Source of the DNA: M3007 sp037445225
GTDB taxonomy: Bacteria > Bacteroidota > Bacteroidia > Chitinophagales > Saprospiraceae
Assembly (NCBI GenBank): GCA_037445225.1
Contig: JBBIKW010000001.1
Span: forward strand, 317,995-381,994
Direction: 5' to 3'
DNA: 64,000 bases
Both the position numbers and the translations under genes were made by a program. The notes beneath the pieces were generated by a model. The model did no database searches, was not told the DNA's origin, and saw only the letters and a list, made by a program, of their open reading frames with translations. Below, piece by piece: positions 42,226-51,298 of the stretch (positions are counted from its first letter, which is position 1; each line of letters starts with the position of its first letter).

Positions 42226-43518
42226 TCAATTTTTGAGCACTTTACCCAGAAGTACTTCGCGGTCCGACCAGCGCAGGCGCAAGACGTATAGCCCCCTAGC
42301 CCACGCCTCCGAAGGCAGCTCGATGACTTGAAAGCCCTCGCTCAGCGCTATGCGAGAGCGGCTCACTATGCGCCCTTGTAAGTCGTTCACCTCCACATCT
42401 GCCTCTCGCGCCAACACGGGAGGCACATTCAGCGCCACAAACAGCCTCTCGCGCACGGGATTGGGGTAAGTCAGTACTTCCAACCCTAATGCCTGAGACG
42501 TCTCCACCGCGCGCACACTTCCCAGATCTGTCTTCTCGAAGGTGGCTGTCCCTGTGGATGCTCCTTCGAAATCGACAAAGTGGAGCTTCCAAACGCGGTT
42601 TTGAGCCGTCTTTACGAAGTATACTCGGTCTGAGGGCACCGACCAACCTGTGCCGGTAAACGTCTTCCAGTCGTGTCCAATGACGTCCAATTCGCTGCGG
42701 AAACTGTTCTGGTAATCTTCGAGCTTTACCGCATTAGGGTCTACGCCGACGGCTTTGGCTACCTGGACGCCGCGCCCTTGCAAGATGCCGGTGACCGAAT
42801 ACTGGAGGGTCACGTTGTTGATCGAGTCGAATAGCGGCGTATTGTACCGACAGTACAGTAGGTCAAAGCCTCCGGAGGCGGGTTCTACCGCTACCGTATC
42901 GCCTGTAGCGAAGCTGAAATAGGCCAGGACTCGTCCAATATGATGAGCCTTGTTGATGGTTTTCACCTGCTCCTCAGAGCCGTCCAGGCGAGCATAGCGA
43001 AAGGTATAGGTCGTACCGCTCAGCGACTCGATCTTGATCTTACGAAATTCGCCGTTGCGCAGCTTGACGACGTACACGGCGTTGCCTACCACCTGGTTGG
43101 TCATAAAGTTATATGTTCCCCAGCCGTAGTCTATCTGCTTGGTGGTATCGCGCCGTTCGTTGAAGGCGCCGTAGAACCAGCTGCGTTCGCTGTTGTAAAG
43201 GCGAAAATCCTTGATGGCACTTGGGTCGGGCTGTGCTGAGAAGTCCGCCGTCTTGGCATCGTACAGCTCCACAGCTGCCTGAGGTTGCCCCATGCTTGTG
43301 CCCGCACTTTCGTTAATGAAAATACCGGCATCTTGCTGGCCGTACACGGTGAAGGCAATATCCCAAGCGGTATTTAGCACTTGCTTTTCCGTGCCCGCAC
43401 TTAGGTTGATATAGCTCTGGCGCTGATAGCCCGGGCCTGTGCTGATTTGTTGAAAAGTTTGCCCAAAGGAAAATAGAGGGATTATACCTCCGCAAAATAA
43501 AAAGAAAATTTGCTTCAT
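42226..43518 (-). CDS. HmuY-like secreted haem-binding protein with T9SS sorting domain
   Basis: A 430-aa secreted protein. Signal peptide MKQIFFLFCGGIIPLFSFGQ supports start 43518 (43527 also possible). The central ~300 residues follow the HmuY pattern: NTAWDIAFTVYGQQDAG, the strand KLRNGEFRKIKIESLSG, YFSFATGDTVAVEPA and FDLLYCRYNT. The C-terminal ~85 residues are a T9SS sorting domain (TYPNPV, GLYVLRLRW). HmuY proteins capture haem and hand it to a TonB receptor; the receptor gene follows 8 bp later. Fusion to a T9SS domain suggests export to the surface or medium. The haem ligands cannot be assigned by eye. Confidence 0.82.
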   Translation of the reverse strand: MKQIFFLFCGGIIPLFSFGQTFQQISTGPGYQRQSYINLSAGTEKQVLNTAWDIAFTVYGQQDAGIFINESAGTSMGQPQAAVELYDAKTADFSAQPDPSAIKDFRLYNSERSWFYGAFNERRDTTKQIDYGWGTYNFMTNQVVGNAVYVVKLRNGEFRKIKIESLSGTTYTFRYARLDGSEEQVKTINKAHHIGRVLAYFSFATGDTVAVEPASGGFDLLYCRYNTPLFDSINNVTLQYSVTGILQGRGVQVAKAVGVDPNAVKLEDYQNSFRSELDVIGHDWKTFTGTGWSVPSDRVYFVKTAQNRVWKLHFVDFEGASTGTATFEKTDLGSVRAVETSQALGLEVLTYPNPVRERLFVALNVPPVLAREADVEVNDLQGRIVSRSRIALSEGFQVIELPSEAWARGLYVLRLRWSDREVLLGKVLKN

Positions 43519-43768
43519 ATGCGTCATTTTTTTTAGCGAATTTTGTGCGAAAAGGAACTTTTCTTGCGCAGCAGGAGGTTTTCCTTTTTGCACGGCAAAG
43601 TTCTCGCTTCGCAGAGAGAGGGTTGGTTTTGGGCATGTCAAACAATTGTCATTTTTGGATGGGCTGTCTGAGATAAATGAGCTTCCCCATTGGGCAAGTC
43701 GAGACAAACGAGATTCTAAGAGATTCTTCTTACTTTGGCCGATAAATCGATAATAAAACAACAGCGAT

Positions 43769-44698
43769 ATGACAGCCCTCTTGCTCATCAGCATCTTGGC
43801 CATTTTGGTCATCATGTCTTCTGTGAAGGTAGTCCCGCAACAAACCGCATACGTAGTGGAGCGGTTAGGGAAGTTCCATGCGGTGCTTGACCCGGGCATC
43901 AACTTCATCATTCCCTTTTTCGACCGCGTCGCCTATCGACATAGCTTAAAAGAGCAAGCCTACGACATTCCCGAACAGGTGTGTATTACTAAAGACAACG
44001 TACAGGTGCAGGTAGATGGCGTTATCTTCTTACAAGTAGTGGACCCTAAGACGGCTTCCTACGGTGTGAACAACTACGTGTTTGCCGTGACCCAGCTGGC
44101 CCAGACGACGATGCGCTCGGAGGTGGGCAAGATTGACCTCGACCGCTGTTTTGAAGAGCGCACCACCATCAACCGAGCCGTAGTGTCGGCCATCGACGAA
44201 GCCGCCATAGGATGGGGCGTCAAGGTGCTTCGATACGAGATCAAGAACATTTCGCCGCCGCAGTCGGTACTGCACGCCATGGAGAAGCAGATGCAAGCCG
44301 AGCGCGAGAAGCGCGCCCGAGTGCTTCAGTCGGAAGGCGAAAAGCAGTCGGTCATCAACGTGGCGGAAGGGCAAAAGCAGAAGGTCGTGCTCGAGTCCGA
44401 AGCGGTGCAACTGCGTCAAATCAACGAGGCCAACGGTCAAGCGGAAGCCATCCGCGCTGTCGCTGCTGCCACAGCCGAGGCCATCACCCGCATTGCTGGA
44501 GCTATCCAACAGCCCGGTGGTTTAGAGGCGGTGCAACTGCGCGTAGCCGAGCAATTGGTAGAGCAGTACGGCAAGCTCGCACGTACGAACAATACCCTTA
44601 TCGTACCGGCTAACTTTGGCGATATGGCCTCCCTCATCGCCTCTGCCATGACCGTAGTCAAGCAGCAACAAGCTAACGAAAAGCCCTCCTCCAAATAA
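43769..44698 (+). CDS. SPFH/Band 7 (stomatin, QmcA-like) membrane protein
   Basis: A 309-aa stomatin-type protein: N-terminal membrane anchor (LLLISILAILVIMSSV), the Band 7 domain (VVPQQTAYVVERLGKFHAVLDPGINFIIPFFDRVAYRHSLKEQAYDI), and a long alpha-helical region with AEGQKQKVVLESEA leading to EAIRAVAAAT. Such proteins oligomerise in membrane microdomains and regulate proteases or lipid order. It sits upstream of a NfeD-type gene in the classic pair. Stop and start are 9 bp apart, so the two form an operon. Confidence 0.93.
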   Translation: MTALLLISILAILVIMSSVKVVPQQTAYVVERLGKFHAVLDPGINFIIPFFDRVAYRHSLKEQAYDIPEQVCITKDNVQVQVDGVIFLQVVDPKTASYGVNNYVFAVTQLAQTTMRSEVGKIDLDRCFEERTTINRAVVSAIDEAAIGWGVKVLRYEIKNISPPQSVLHAMEKQMQAEREKRARVLQSEGEKQSVINVAEGQKQKVVLESEAVQLRQINEANGQAEAIRAVAAATAEAITRIAGAIQQPGGLEAVQLRVAEQLVEQYGKLARTNNTLIVPANFGDMASLIASAMTVVKQQQANEKPSSK

Positions 44699-44707
44699 AA
44701 AGCCTCT

Positions 44708-45154
44708 ATGGAACTTACCAGTGCCCAAATATGGCTCATAGCCGCAGTGCTAGCGCTCATCTTTGAACTGCTCAGCGTCTCGTTCTTCTTCATGTTTTTG
44801 GCTGCCGGCGCCGCCCTGACGGCCCTCCTCACTTGGATAGGGCTGACGCCGACAGCAACGAGCCAGCTCGTGTGCTTCTCCCTAATATCGCTAATATCGA
44901 TGGCTCTTTTCCGGCGCTATACCGTCCGGTATTTCGGTCGAAATGAAAAGATAGATGCGTACCGCGATTTTGAGGGCCATCGCGCCACCGTGGTGGAAAC
45001 CATTCCAGTCAATGGCGAGGGGCGCATCCAATATCGCGGAACGCTGTGGATAGCGCTAAGCGAAGATGGCGCTGAGCTGCCGCAAGGGACCGCAGTCGTC
45101 ATTAAGCGCATGGAGGGCATTAAGGCGATAGTAGCGCCTGTGGCACAGGGATAA
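44708..45154 (+). CDS. NfeD-like membrane protein (YbbK type)
   Basis: A 148-aa protein with two to three N-terminal transmembrane helices (IWLIAAVLALIFELLSV; LICFSLISLISMALF-like) and a C-terminal OB-fold (GHRATVVETIPVNGEGRIQYRGTLWIA). NfeD proteins partner with stomatin homologues; the gene follows the Band 7 gene at 9 bp. No protease domain is present, so it is the short form. It is convergent with the metalloprotease gene. Confidence 0.9.
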   Translation: MELTSAQIWLIAAVLALIFELLSVSFFFMFLAAGAALTALLTWIGLTPTATSQLVCFSLISLISMALFRRYTVRYFGRNEKIDAYRDFEGHRATVVETIPVNGEGRIQYRGTLWIALSEDGAELPQGTAVVIKRMEGIKAIVAPVAQG

Positions 45155-45161
45155 GTAGCCC

Positions 45162-46706
45162 TCATGGTTTTGCCAAGAGAAGCGGTTGCCGCACCGTGCC
45201 GGCTTTTCCAGAGCAAACGAGGTAATAGGTGCCGGAGGCCCATCCTTTTGCGGGCAGAGTCAACCATTCGCGCGGCTCGTACAGCACGTGCTCGGCGCGA
45301 AACATCAGTCGCCCGGCAGCATCAAATATCGACAACACTAAGGGCTGACCGCGCCACGCCTCCGGCGCTTCTACGACCAGTGGCATACCCGCCGAAAACA
45401 ATGCAGGATAGATGCGCCAGCCAGCATCTCCTGCCGAATAGGTGGCGACTGCAGCGGTTGTCCGAAAGCGACCGACCTGGCTGTACGGGCCAACGGAAGC
45501 GGCATTAAACGCGCGCACCCGCCAGAAGTAATTGGACCAATTGGCAGTGAGGTTAGTTGCCAGGGCAAACGTGTCGGTGACGACTGCTTCAAAATCGCGA
45601 ATGCCGAAACTGCTCACTTTGGAAACCTGCACCAAGTAGTGTGTGGCATAGGGTACCGAGGTCCATTGTAGCACCGTAGCATTGACGGGCGAAGCTTCCT
45701 GGTTAATGGGCGCTACGGGCTGAGGGGCTTCGAAGACCAGCCCAGCTACAGGGGCCGACGGCGCCACCCAGTGCGCCCGGTCGGTCAGCAGCCGAGCACG
45801 CATGATTTGGATTTGTTGTGGCGTAAATCGCCGCTGACAGTTGTCGGCCGCATACGACATGAAGAGCGTGCCGTCCGAAAAGAAAGGCGCTCCTGCCGGG
45901 TCGCGCTGCTGTACTGTACTCAGGCCGTCGGCGTTACACACCCAGCGGTAGCTGAGGTAGTCCGGGCCCGTATCGCAGATGCGGTCGGCAGCGATAGCGC
46001 AATTGCTGCCGTCTGCATATTCTACCAAGGCCGTATCGAGCGGTGCCGGCACTACCGTATCCGGCTCTGCATGAAAGTGCGTGTAGTCGTACAGCAGCGT
46101 GTCCGGCGTCGGCAGATCGGGATTATAACGCTTGCCCTCCCAACCTAAGAACGGGTGGGGTAAACCCAAAGCGTGGCCAATCTCGTGTGCCCAGGTGTGG
46201 TCGGTCGGGCCAGCACAAGCATGCGCCATGGCGATGCCGGCGTAGGGCAAATTATAGCCGCAATTGCCCGCAGGGTTAGCCATGAAATACACGTTGAGCG
46301 CATTGGGTACGTTGTGCGCAAACATCAACGCGCGCCCTTGCACGATGGAGTCGTGCTGATACCACTGCGTGTTGTTGAGGTACTTCCAAGGGTGCTTAAA
46401 ATAAAAGCGTATGCCCGATGGCGCAAAATCTTCATTGAGGCGATAGAAAGCATCGAGCAAGCGACTCGGCTCGAAACGACCGCTGCCGTCGTCGCGCGCC
46501 AACAGATGAATTTGCAGCCCTGCCCAAAGGGTATCGCTGTTCTCCGGAAAAGCCATCGGGTCAGCTAAATACTTTCGCAGCCACAAGTCTATTCCAGCCG
46601 GCGTACCACAAGGGTGCAAAACATTCTTGTCCAACACATTCTGGGCAGAAATTTGGCTTCCCAAGAGATAAAAAAGGACGACTCCCCCAACTAAAACGCG
46701 TTTCAT
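45162..46706 (-). CDS. secreted M43 (pappalysin-like) metalloprotease with FN3 and sorting domain
   Basis: A 514-aa exported protease. Signal peptide MKRVLVGGVVLFYLLGSQISAQ. Residues ~30-290 are the metzincin domain: HEIGHALGLPH (H174, H178, H184 as zinc ligands, Glu175) and Met-turn FMSYA near CQRRFTPQQ. A fibronectin III-like domain follows (~330-415; VNATVLQWTSVPYATHYLVQV), then a sorting-type C-terminal domain ending in TYYLVCSGKAG. The protein should degrade extracellular proteins. It lies downstream of the SprB-like gene, behind the hairpin at 46835-46870, so it has its own promoter; a near-consensus -7 box (TACTTTTA) is at 46758-46751. Confidence 0.9.
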   Translation of the reverse strand: MKRVLVGGVVLFYLLGSQISAQNVLDKNVLHPCGTPAGIDLWLRKYLADPMAFPENSDTLWAGLQIHLLARDDGSGRFEPSRLLDAFYRLNEDFAPSGIRFYFKHPWKYLNNTQWYQHDSIVQGRALMFAHNVPNALNVYFMANPAGNCGYNLPYAGIAMAHACAGPTDHTWAHEIGHALGLPHPFLGWEGKRYNPDLPTPDTLLYDYTHFHAEPDTVVPAPLDTALVEYADGSNCAIAADRICDTGPDYLSYRWVCNADGLSTVQQRDPAGAPFFSDGTLFMSYAADNCQRRFTPQQIQIMRARLLTDRAHWVAPSAPVAGLVFEAPQPVAPINQEASPVNATVLQWTSVPYATHYLVQVSKVSSFGIRDFEAVVTDTFALATNLTANWSNYFWRVRAFNAASVGPYSQVGRFRTTAAVATYSAGDAGWRIYPALFSAGMPLVVEAPEAWRGQPLVLSIFDAAGRLMFRAEHVLYEPREWLTLPAKGWASGTYYLVCSGKAGTVRQPLLLAKP

Positions 46707-46834
46707 GGAAACAGCTGTGCTTTGTTAGTATAACTCCGTCTTATAATGGGTAAAAGTACGCTGCCTGCGTGTTTTATCCCGTTCTAAAATGGCTCTAACG
46801 AGCCAATGAGACACTTTGATAAGTTTAACAGGAG

Positions 46835-46870
46835 AGGGGGCTCGGCCTCTACGGCGGAACCGAGCCCCCT
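46835..46870 (-). terminator. hairpin terminator after the large repeat protein
   Basis: An 11-bp stem (AGGGGGCTCGG and its complement at 46860-46870) with a 14-nt loop, read on the minus strand after the stop of the 46901 gene; the following T-tract is weak (TCCTGTT). Confidence 0.65.
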
Positions 46871-46900
46871 ATTTGCTGTGAACTCAATCGAAGATGCGGG

Positions 46901-49900
46901 CTACTGCTTTGTCCAGGTAGTCCACTGCGAACGCCCCTGCGCATCGAGGATGCGCAAATAGTAGCGTCCTGCGGGTAAATGCGCCACTGGGATGGGCTCA
47001 AACCCACTGAAGGTTTCTTGCCTCACTAAGCGACCGCTCGCGTCAAAAAGTTGCCAAAGCAAGGGGAGTGTTCCGCGGATTTCCCACCAAAGGAGGTCGC
47101 TCGCTGGGTTGGGCCAGACGCGCAAGAGGCGAGTTGCGTGGGGTTCCGCAGTGGAAACAATGTTGTCCACTACTATCGGACCAAGCGTGCGCGAACAGCC
47201 GTTGGCATCTGTAGCGGTGAGCGCATAGGTTCCGGCATTCAGGTTGGCCAAGTCCGGCGTAGTGGCAAAGGGTTGCCCATCTTTCGTCCACTCGTATCGA
47301 ATATCGCCGACGCCGCCCGCTGCGGAAATCTCAATCCTACCGACACCGGCGCCGCCGACGTCGTTGACTACTGTGTCCAAGGTCAGTTCGATGGGGGGGC
47401 CTACCTCTACCGAAAACGCACAAGTAGCCGTATTACCCGAAGCATCGCGCAGCTCAAATATCTGGAGGGTCTGCCCTACAGGAAAGGCACTTCCACTGGG
47501 AAGGCCCTGTACCAATACGGGCTGGGCATTGCCTAACGCGCAGTTGTCTACCGCAGTAGGCAAGGTGTAATGCACCGGCTCTCCAGCGCAGGCCACAGTA
47601 TTCGGAGGACAAGAGAGCCCTGGAGGGAGAGTGTCGTTCGACGTCATGGTTACAGTAACTAAGTAGGTACATCCGTTAGCGTCTGTAATCGTAACGATAT
47701 GAGTGCCTACCCCCACGCGGTTGGGAGCACCGCCGGGCCAGGTAAAGGCAAAGGGCGGCGTTGCACCCGATACCACAGTGATTGTGATGCTGCCGTCTTC
47801 ACTTTCTGGGCAGGAGGCGGGCGTTACATCGACAAAAATCCGCGGGTCATCGGGCTGCGTCACTACTACAGTGCCGACGGCCTGGCAGTCGGTGGCATCG
47901 CTTACCGTGACGGTATACACGCCTGCCGGCAAGTTGGTAATAGCAGCGGTAGTGCCGCCGTTTGACCACAAATAGCCAAAGGGCGCATTTCCATTGACCG
48001 GGGTTGCAGATGCCGAGCCACTAAAAGTACCAGGACAGGGTACGGGAGTAGCTGCCACATTGACCGCCAGAGTACAATTGAAGGCGTTGACTATCACCGT
48101 CTGCGCCGCAGAGCAGCCATTGGCATCAGTAACGGTGACGGTGTAAATCCCTGGTGCCAGTCCCGACAAGCTAGCGATCGTGTCTCCTGTACTCCAGAGG
48201 TAGGCATAAGGCGCCATGCCGCCCACAGGGGCGGCGCTGGCCGTGCCGTCGTTGCGGTTCAATCCGGTTTCTGCAGTCGCGCTGGCATTAGGCTGCAAAG
48301 CGGAGGGACTGATCACTTGTACAGACAGCACATACGGGCAGTTGAAGGCATCGGTTACCGTAGCGGTATATATCCCTGGAGCAAGCCCCACCGCAGTGGA
48401 CGTGCTGTCGCCACTGCTCCAAATGTAGGTGTAAGGCGGGGTACCGTCGGCAACCGTCACAGTAGCTGTGCCGTCATTAGCGCCAAAACAGGTGACTGGC
48501 GTAGCACTGATGGTCGCCGTTAAGGTACAATTGAAGCCGTTGACGGTGACTACTTGCTCGGCCGTACAGCCGTTAGCGTCTTGTACCAAAACGGTGTATA
48601 CTCCAGGTGTTAGCCCTATAATGGCGGCGGTAGTGTCGCCGGTGCTCCATAGGAACGCATAAGGTACCGTGCCGCCCGTGGGGGCAGAGGTAGCTGTACC
48701 GTCGTTAGCGCCAAAGGAAGTTTCTCCTGTAGCTGAGGCATTCGCCTGTAGCAACGGCGGCTCCACAATCACTGCCGAGTCGATAGCGGAGCAGCCTTCA
48801 CTGTCTACTACCGTTACAAAGTACGTCCCCGCACCTAAATGGGATGTTACCGCTGTGGTATCGCCATTCGACCAAGCATAGGTGAGGGAGCCGACACCAC
48901 CGCTGCCCACAGCCGTAGCGCTGCCGTTCTGCTGACCAAAACAGGTGACCGGCGTGATGTCAACTACTGCTACCGCCACCGGAGGCGACTGAACGACGAC
49001 TGCTGTATCTATCGAAGAACAGCCGTTGAGGGTGTTGGCAATGGTTAAAATATAAGTACCCGCTGAGTCTACCAGAGGAGTGAGGGTGGTGTCACCGCTG
49101 ATGATGTGCCCATCCGGCGTCGTCCACAAATAGCTGAACTGCTGCCCTTGAGCAGAGGCCGACGCATCTAAAGAGATCGTATCGTTGAAGCAGTTGAGCG
49201 GCAGCGGAGGCGCTATGCTGATGAGCGGCGCCGCCGTGTCGAGAGCTACTGTGGCCAAAGCACTAGCCGTACAGCCGTTGCTTAGACGCGTGACGACAAC
49301 CATATACTCGCCCGGCTCAGACACTTGAGGATTTTGCTGAGTAGCAGAAAAACCACTAGGACCGCTCCAGGCAAAGGCGGCCGAGTCGGCGTTAGTGGTA
49401 AGCGTAAGTTGAGCAAGGGTGTCGGAGCATGTAATGGGCTCGGCAGTGACCGAAACAGTAGGGGAGATCGTATCTTGAGCTACCTGTCCAGCGGCGGTAT
49501 TTGTACAGCCGCTGGACACTTCTGTCACCGTCACCGCATAACTTCCCGGCAAAGAGACCGATGGATTTCTCTGTGAAGAGGAAAAGCCACCCGGCCCACT
49601 CCAAGCAAAAGCGGCCGAATCGGCATTGGTTGTTGTCAGCAACACCACTACGGTGTCCGAACACGTCAGCGTATCGGTTTGGATCGCTATCGTGGGCGGG
49701 AGCGTGTCTGTAGTTACCTGAGTATTCGCCGTGCTCGTGCAACCGTTGGCCGAGTTGGTCACTGTAACGGCATACATCCCGGCCACGCTGGTCTCAAAAC
49801 TCGACTGATCGCTAGAAAAGCCGCCTGGCCCGCTCCAAAGGAACACCGGTGAGGCCGCGTTAGTGGTCACCTGAACCGTTACTTCCGGATCGACACAGGT

Positions 49901-51202
49901 GATAATGCCACCCGACGCATTTGCCGTGGGCGGCTGCTGGTTGCTGGTTGCGGTGGTAGCGGCTGAGCTGGTACAGCCATTGTTGGTATTCGTCACCACA
50001 AGTGTGTACGTACCGGCTGCGTTGACCACCGGGTTGAGCGTGTTGGCGCCCGAGACAATATTGCCGCCATTAGAAGCAGTCCACTGGTACGAAAAAATCG
50101 GCCCTGTAGAAGAACCGGCGCCGTTGAGCGTGGCCAACGGCTGTGCACAGGTGAGCACTGCCGGAGGGCCAGCATTCGCTACCGGCGCAACGACATTTGC
50201 GGAGACCGTTACTTGAGCCGACTTGGTACAGCCGTTAGCGTCCGTAACGACAACAGCGTATACCCCTGGCGAAGACACCTGGATCGGATTACCGAAATCT
50301 CCGTTCGACCACTGATAGCTGTAGGGCGGCACACCGCCCGAAACAGACGCGGTCAGCGTAGCCGTAGGGTTGAGACATGTAATGACGTTGCTCACCGAGA
50401 CCGAAACGTTGAGGACAGGCGGTTGGGTGATGGTTACCGACGCCGTAGCGGTTCCACTTCCAGCAGAGCCCGTCACGGTTACTGTGTAGGTGCCCGCCGA
50501 CAAGTTGACGGCAGTAGGGCCGTTTTGGCCATTGCTCCATAAGTAGGTGTATGGCGGCGCACCTCCTGATGCCTCCGCTGTAGCACTCCCATTGCTGCCA
50601 CCAAAGCAAGAGACGTGGCTCACATCCGATATGGATACCGTTAGCGGCGGCGCACCGGCAAAAGCGTACGTTTCGGAAAAAGCAAAAGCGATATCGCCGC
50701 TAGTGTTGCCGTTGCCGTTGCAAAAGTTGCCAATGAAGTAAAACTTGATAGTGTTTCCAGCAGCAGAAGCGGGCGATTTCCAATTAAAGGCCCAGCTAGC
50801 TGTTCCTCCCGAGAATACCTTTGACCCGCGATGCTCGATGTATTCGCGACCGTTGAAGAACTCCGTGCCGCTTTGGCCGTTGACAGTGATGAGATCGCCT
50901 GCATTGTTGTTGTTGCCGTCCACCACTACCAGCTGATACCCCCCTCGGCTCGGATTGCCGCTCGTTGCCGTTAAGGTGATCTCCATTGGGTACGTCGTGT
51001 TGGGCTCGATGGTCGAGGGCAGGCCGCTGATGCTGACCGTACCCGAATAACTGCCTCCACCATGACAGTTGTTACACGTGCCGTTGTCGAACGGAGCTCC
51101 CGTCAGACCGGTGGGCGGATTGCTCGAATTGGCCAGCCAAACAATCAGGCCACATACGGCACCAAATATTCGCCACCAGCGAGAAACGTGTATATTTTTC
51201 AT
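46901..51202 (-). CDS. giant repetitive T9SS protein: CxxCH choice-of-anchor V, SprB/Ig-like repeats
   Basis: A 1,433-aa secreted protein. Residues ~1-27 are a signal; ~28-185 are a choice-of-anchor V domain with C43-N-N-C46-H47 (a c-haem-type motif) and Reeler-like strands. Then come three kinds of repeats: SprB-like (CFGGSNGSATAEASGGAPPYTYLWS), Ig-like units with W-SGPGGFSS and PG-YAVTVT (at least three, residues ~430-640), and further SprB-type units. A HYR-like segment (~1190-1270, CPPNTVACAGEPVHYTLP) precedes the T9SS sorting domain (WPNPASDLLWW, LPAGRYYLRI). SprB-type proteins act as gliding adhesins. Its N-terminus is homologous to the gene upstream, indicating tandem duplication. Confidence 0.92.
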   Translation of the reverse strand: MKNIHVSRWWRIFGAVCGLIVWLANSSNPPTGLTGAPFDNGTCNNCHGGGSYSGTVSISGLPSTIEPNTTYPMEITLTATSGNPSRGGYQLVVVDGNNNNAGDLITVNGQSGTEFFNGREYIEHRGSKVFSGGTASWAFNWKSPASAAGNTIKFYFIGNFCNGNGNTSGDIAFAFSETYAFAGAPPLTVSISDVSHVSCFGGSNGSATAEASGGAPPYTYLWSNGQNGPTAVNLSAGTYTVTVTGSAGSGTATASVTITQPPVLNVSVSVSNVITCLNPTATLTASVSGGVPPYSYQWSNGDFGNPIQVSSPGVYAVVVTDANGCTKSAQVTVSANVVAPVANAGPPAVLTCAQPLATLNGAGSSTGPIFSYQWTASNGGNIVSGANTLNPVVNAAGTYTLVVTNTNNGCTSSAATTATSNQQPPTANASGGIITCVDPEVTVQVTTNAASPVFLWSGPGGFSSDQSSFETSVAGMYAVTVTNSANGCTSTANTQVTTDTLPPTIAIQTDTLTCSDTVVVLLTTTNADSAAFAWSGPGGFSSSQRNPSVSLPGSYAVTVTEVSSGCTNTAAGQVAQDTISPTVSVTAEPITCSDTLAQLTLTTNADSAAFAWSGPSGFSATQQNPQVSEPGEYMVVVTRLSNGCTASALATVALDTAAPLISIAPPLPLNCFNDTISLDASASAQGQQFSYLWTTPDGHIISGDTTLTPLVDSAGTYILTIANTLNGCSSIDTAVVVQSPPVAVAVVDITPVTCFGQQNGSATAVGSGGVGSLTYAWSNGDTTAVTSHLGAGTYFVTVVDSEGCSAIDSAVIVEPPLLQANASATGETSFGANDGTATSAPTGGTVPYAFLWSTGDTTAAIIGLTPGVYTVLVQDANGCTAEQVVTVNGFNCTLTATISATPVTCFGANDGTATVTVADGTPPYTYIWSSGDSTSTAVGLAPGIYTATVTDAFNCPYVLSVQVISPSALQPNASATAETGLNRNDGTASAAPVGGMAPYAYLWSTGDTIASLSGLAPGIYTVTVTDANGCSAAQTVIVNAFNCTLAVNVAATPVPCPGTFSGSASATPVNGNAPFGYLWSNGGTTAAITNLPAGVYTVTVSDATDCQAVGTVVVTQPDDPRIFVDVTPASCPESEDGSITITVVSGATPPFAFTWPGGAPNRVGVGTHIVTITDANGCTYLVTVTMTSNDTLPPGLSCPPNTVACAGEPVHYTLPTAVDNCALGNAQPVLVQGLPSGSAFPVGQTLQIFELRDASGNTATCAFSVEVGPPIELTLDTVVNDVGGAGVGRIEISAAGGVGDIRYEWTKDGQPFATTPDLANLNAGTYALTATDANGCSRTLGPIVVDNIVSTAEPHATRLLRVWPNPASDLLWWEIRGTLPLLWQLFDASGRLVRQETFSGFEPIPVAHLPAGRYYLRILDAQGRSQWTTWTKQ

Positions 51203-51298
51203 AGGCGTTCTTTTTTAGGAAAAATGGATGCATATCGCATCCTGATTTCATATTTTAAATACGAATTTACGACATAAGTCAGAATTTATCGCCCATCG

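Noticed and set aside
43640..43655. ACAATTGT palindrome as Fur-like operator for the HmuY gene
   Set aside because: Only 8 bp, not near a recognisable promoter; no Fur-box-like 19-mer found.
47650..50650. CRISPR-like or DNA tandem repeats
   Set aside because: The periodicity is protein-level repeats inside the SprB/Ig-like coding sequence; codons vary and there are no constant spacers.
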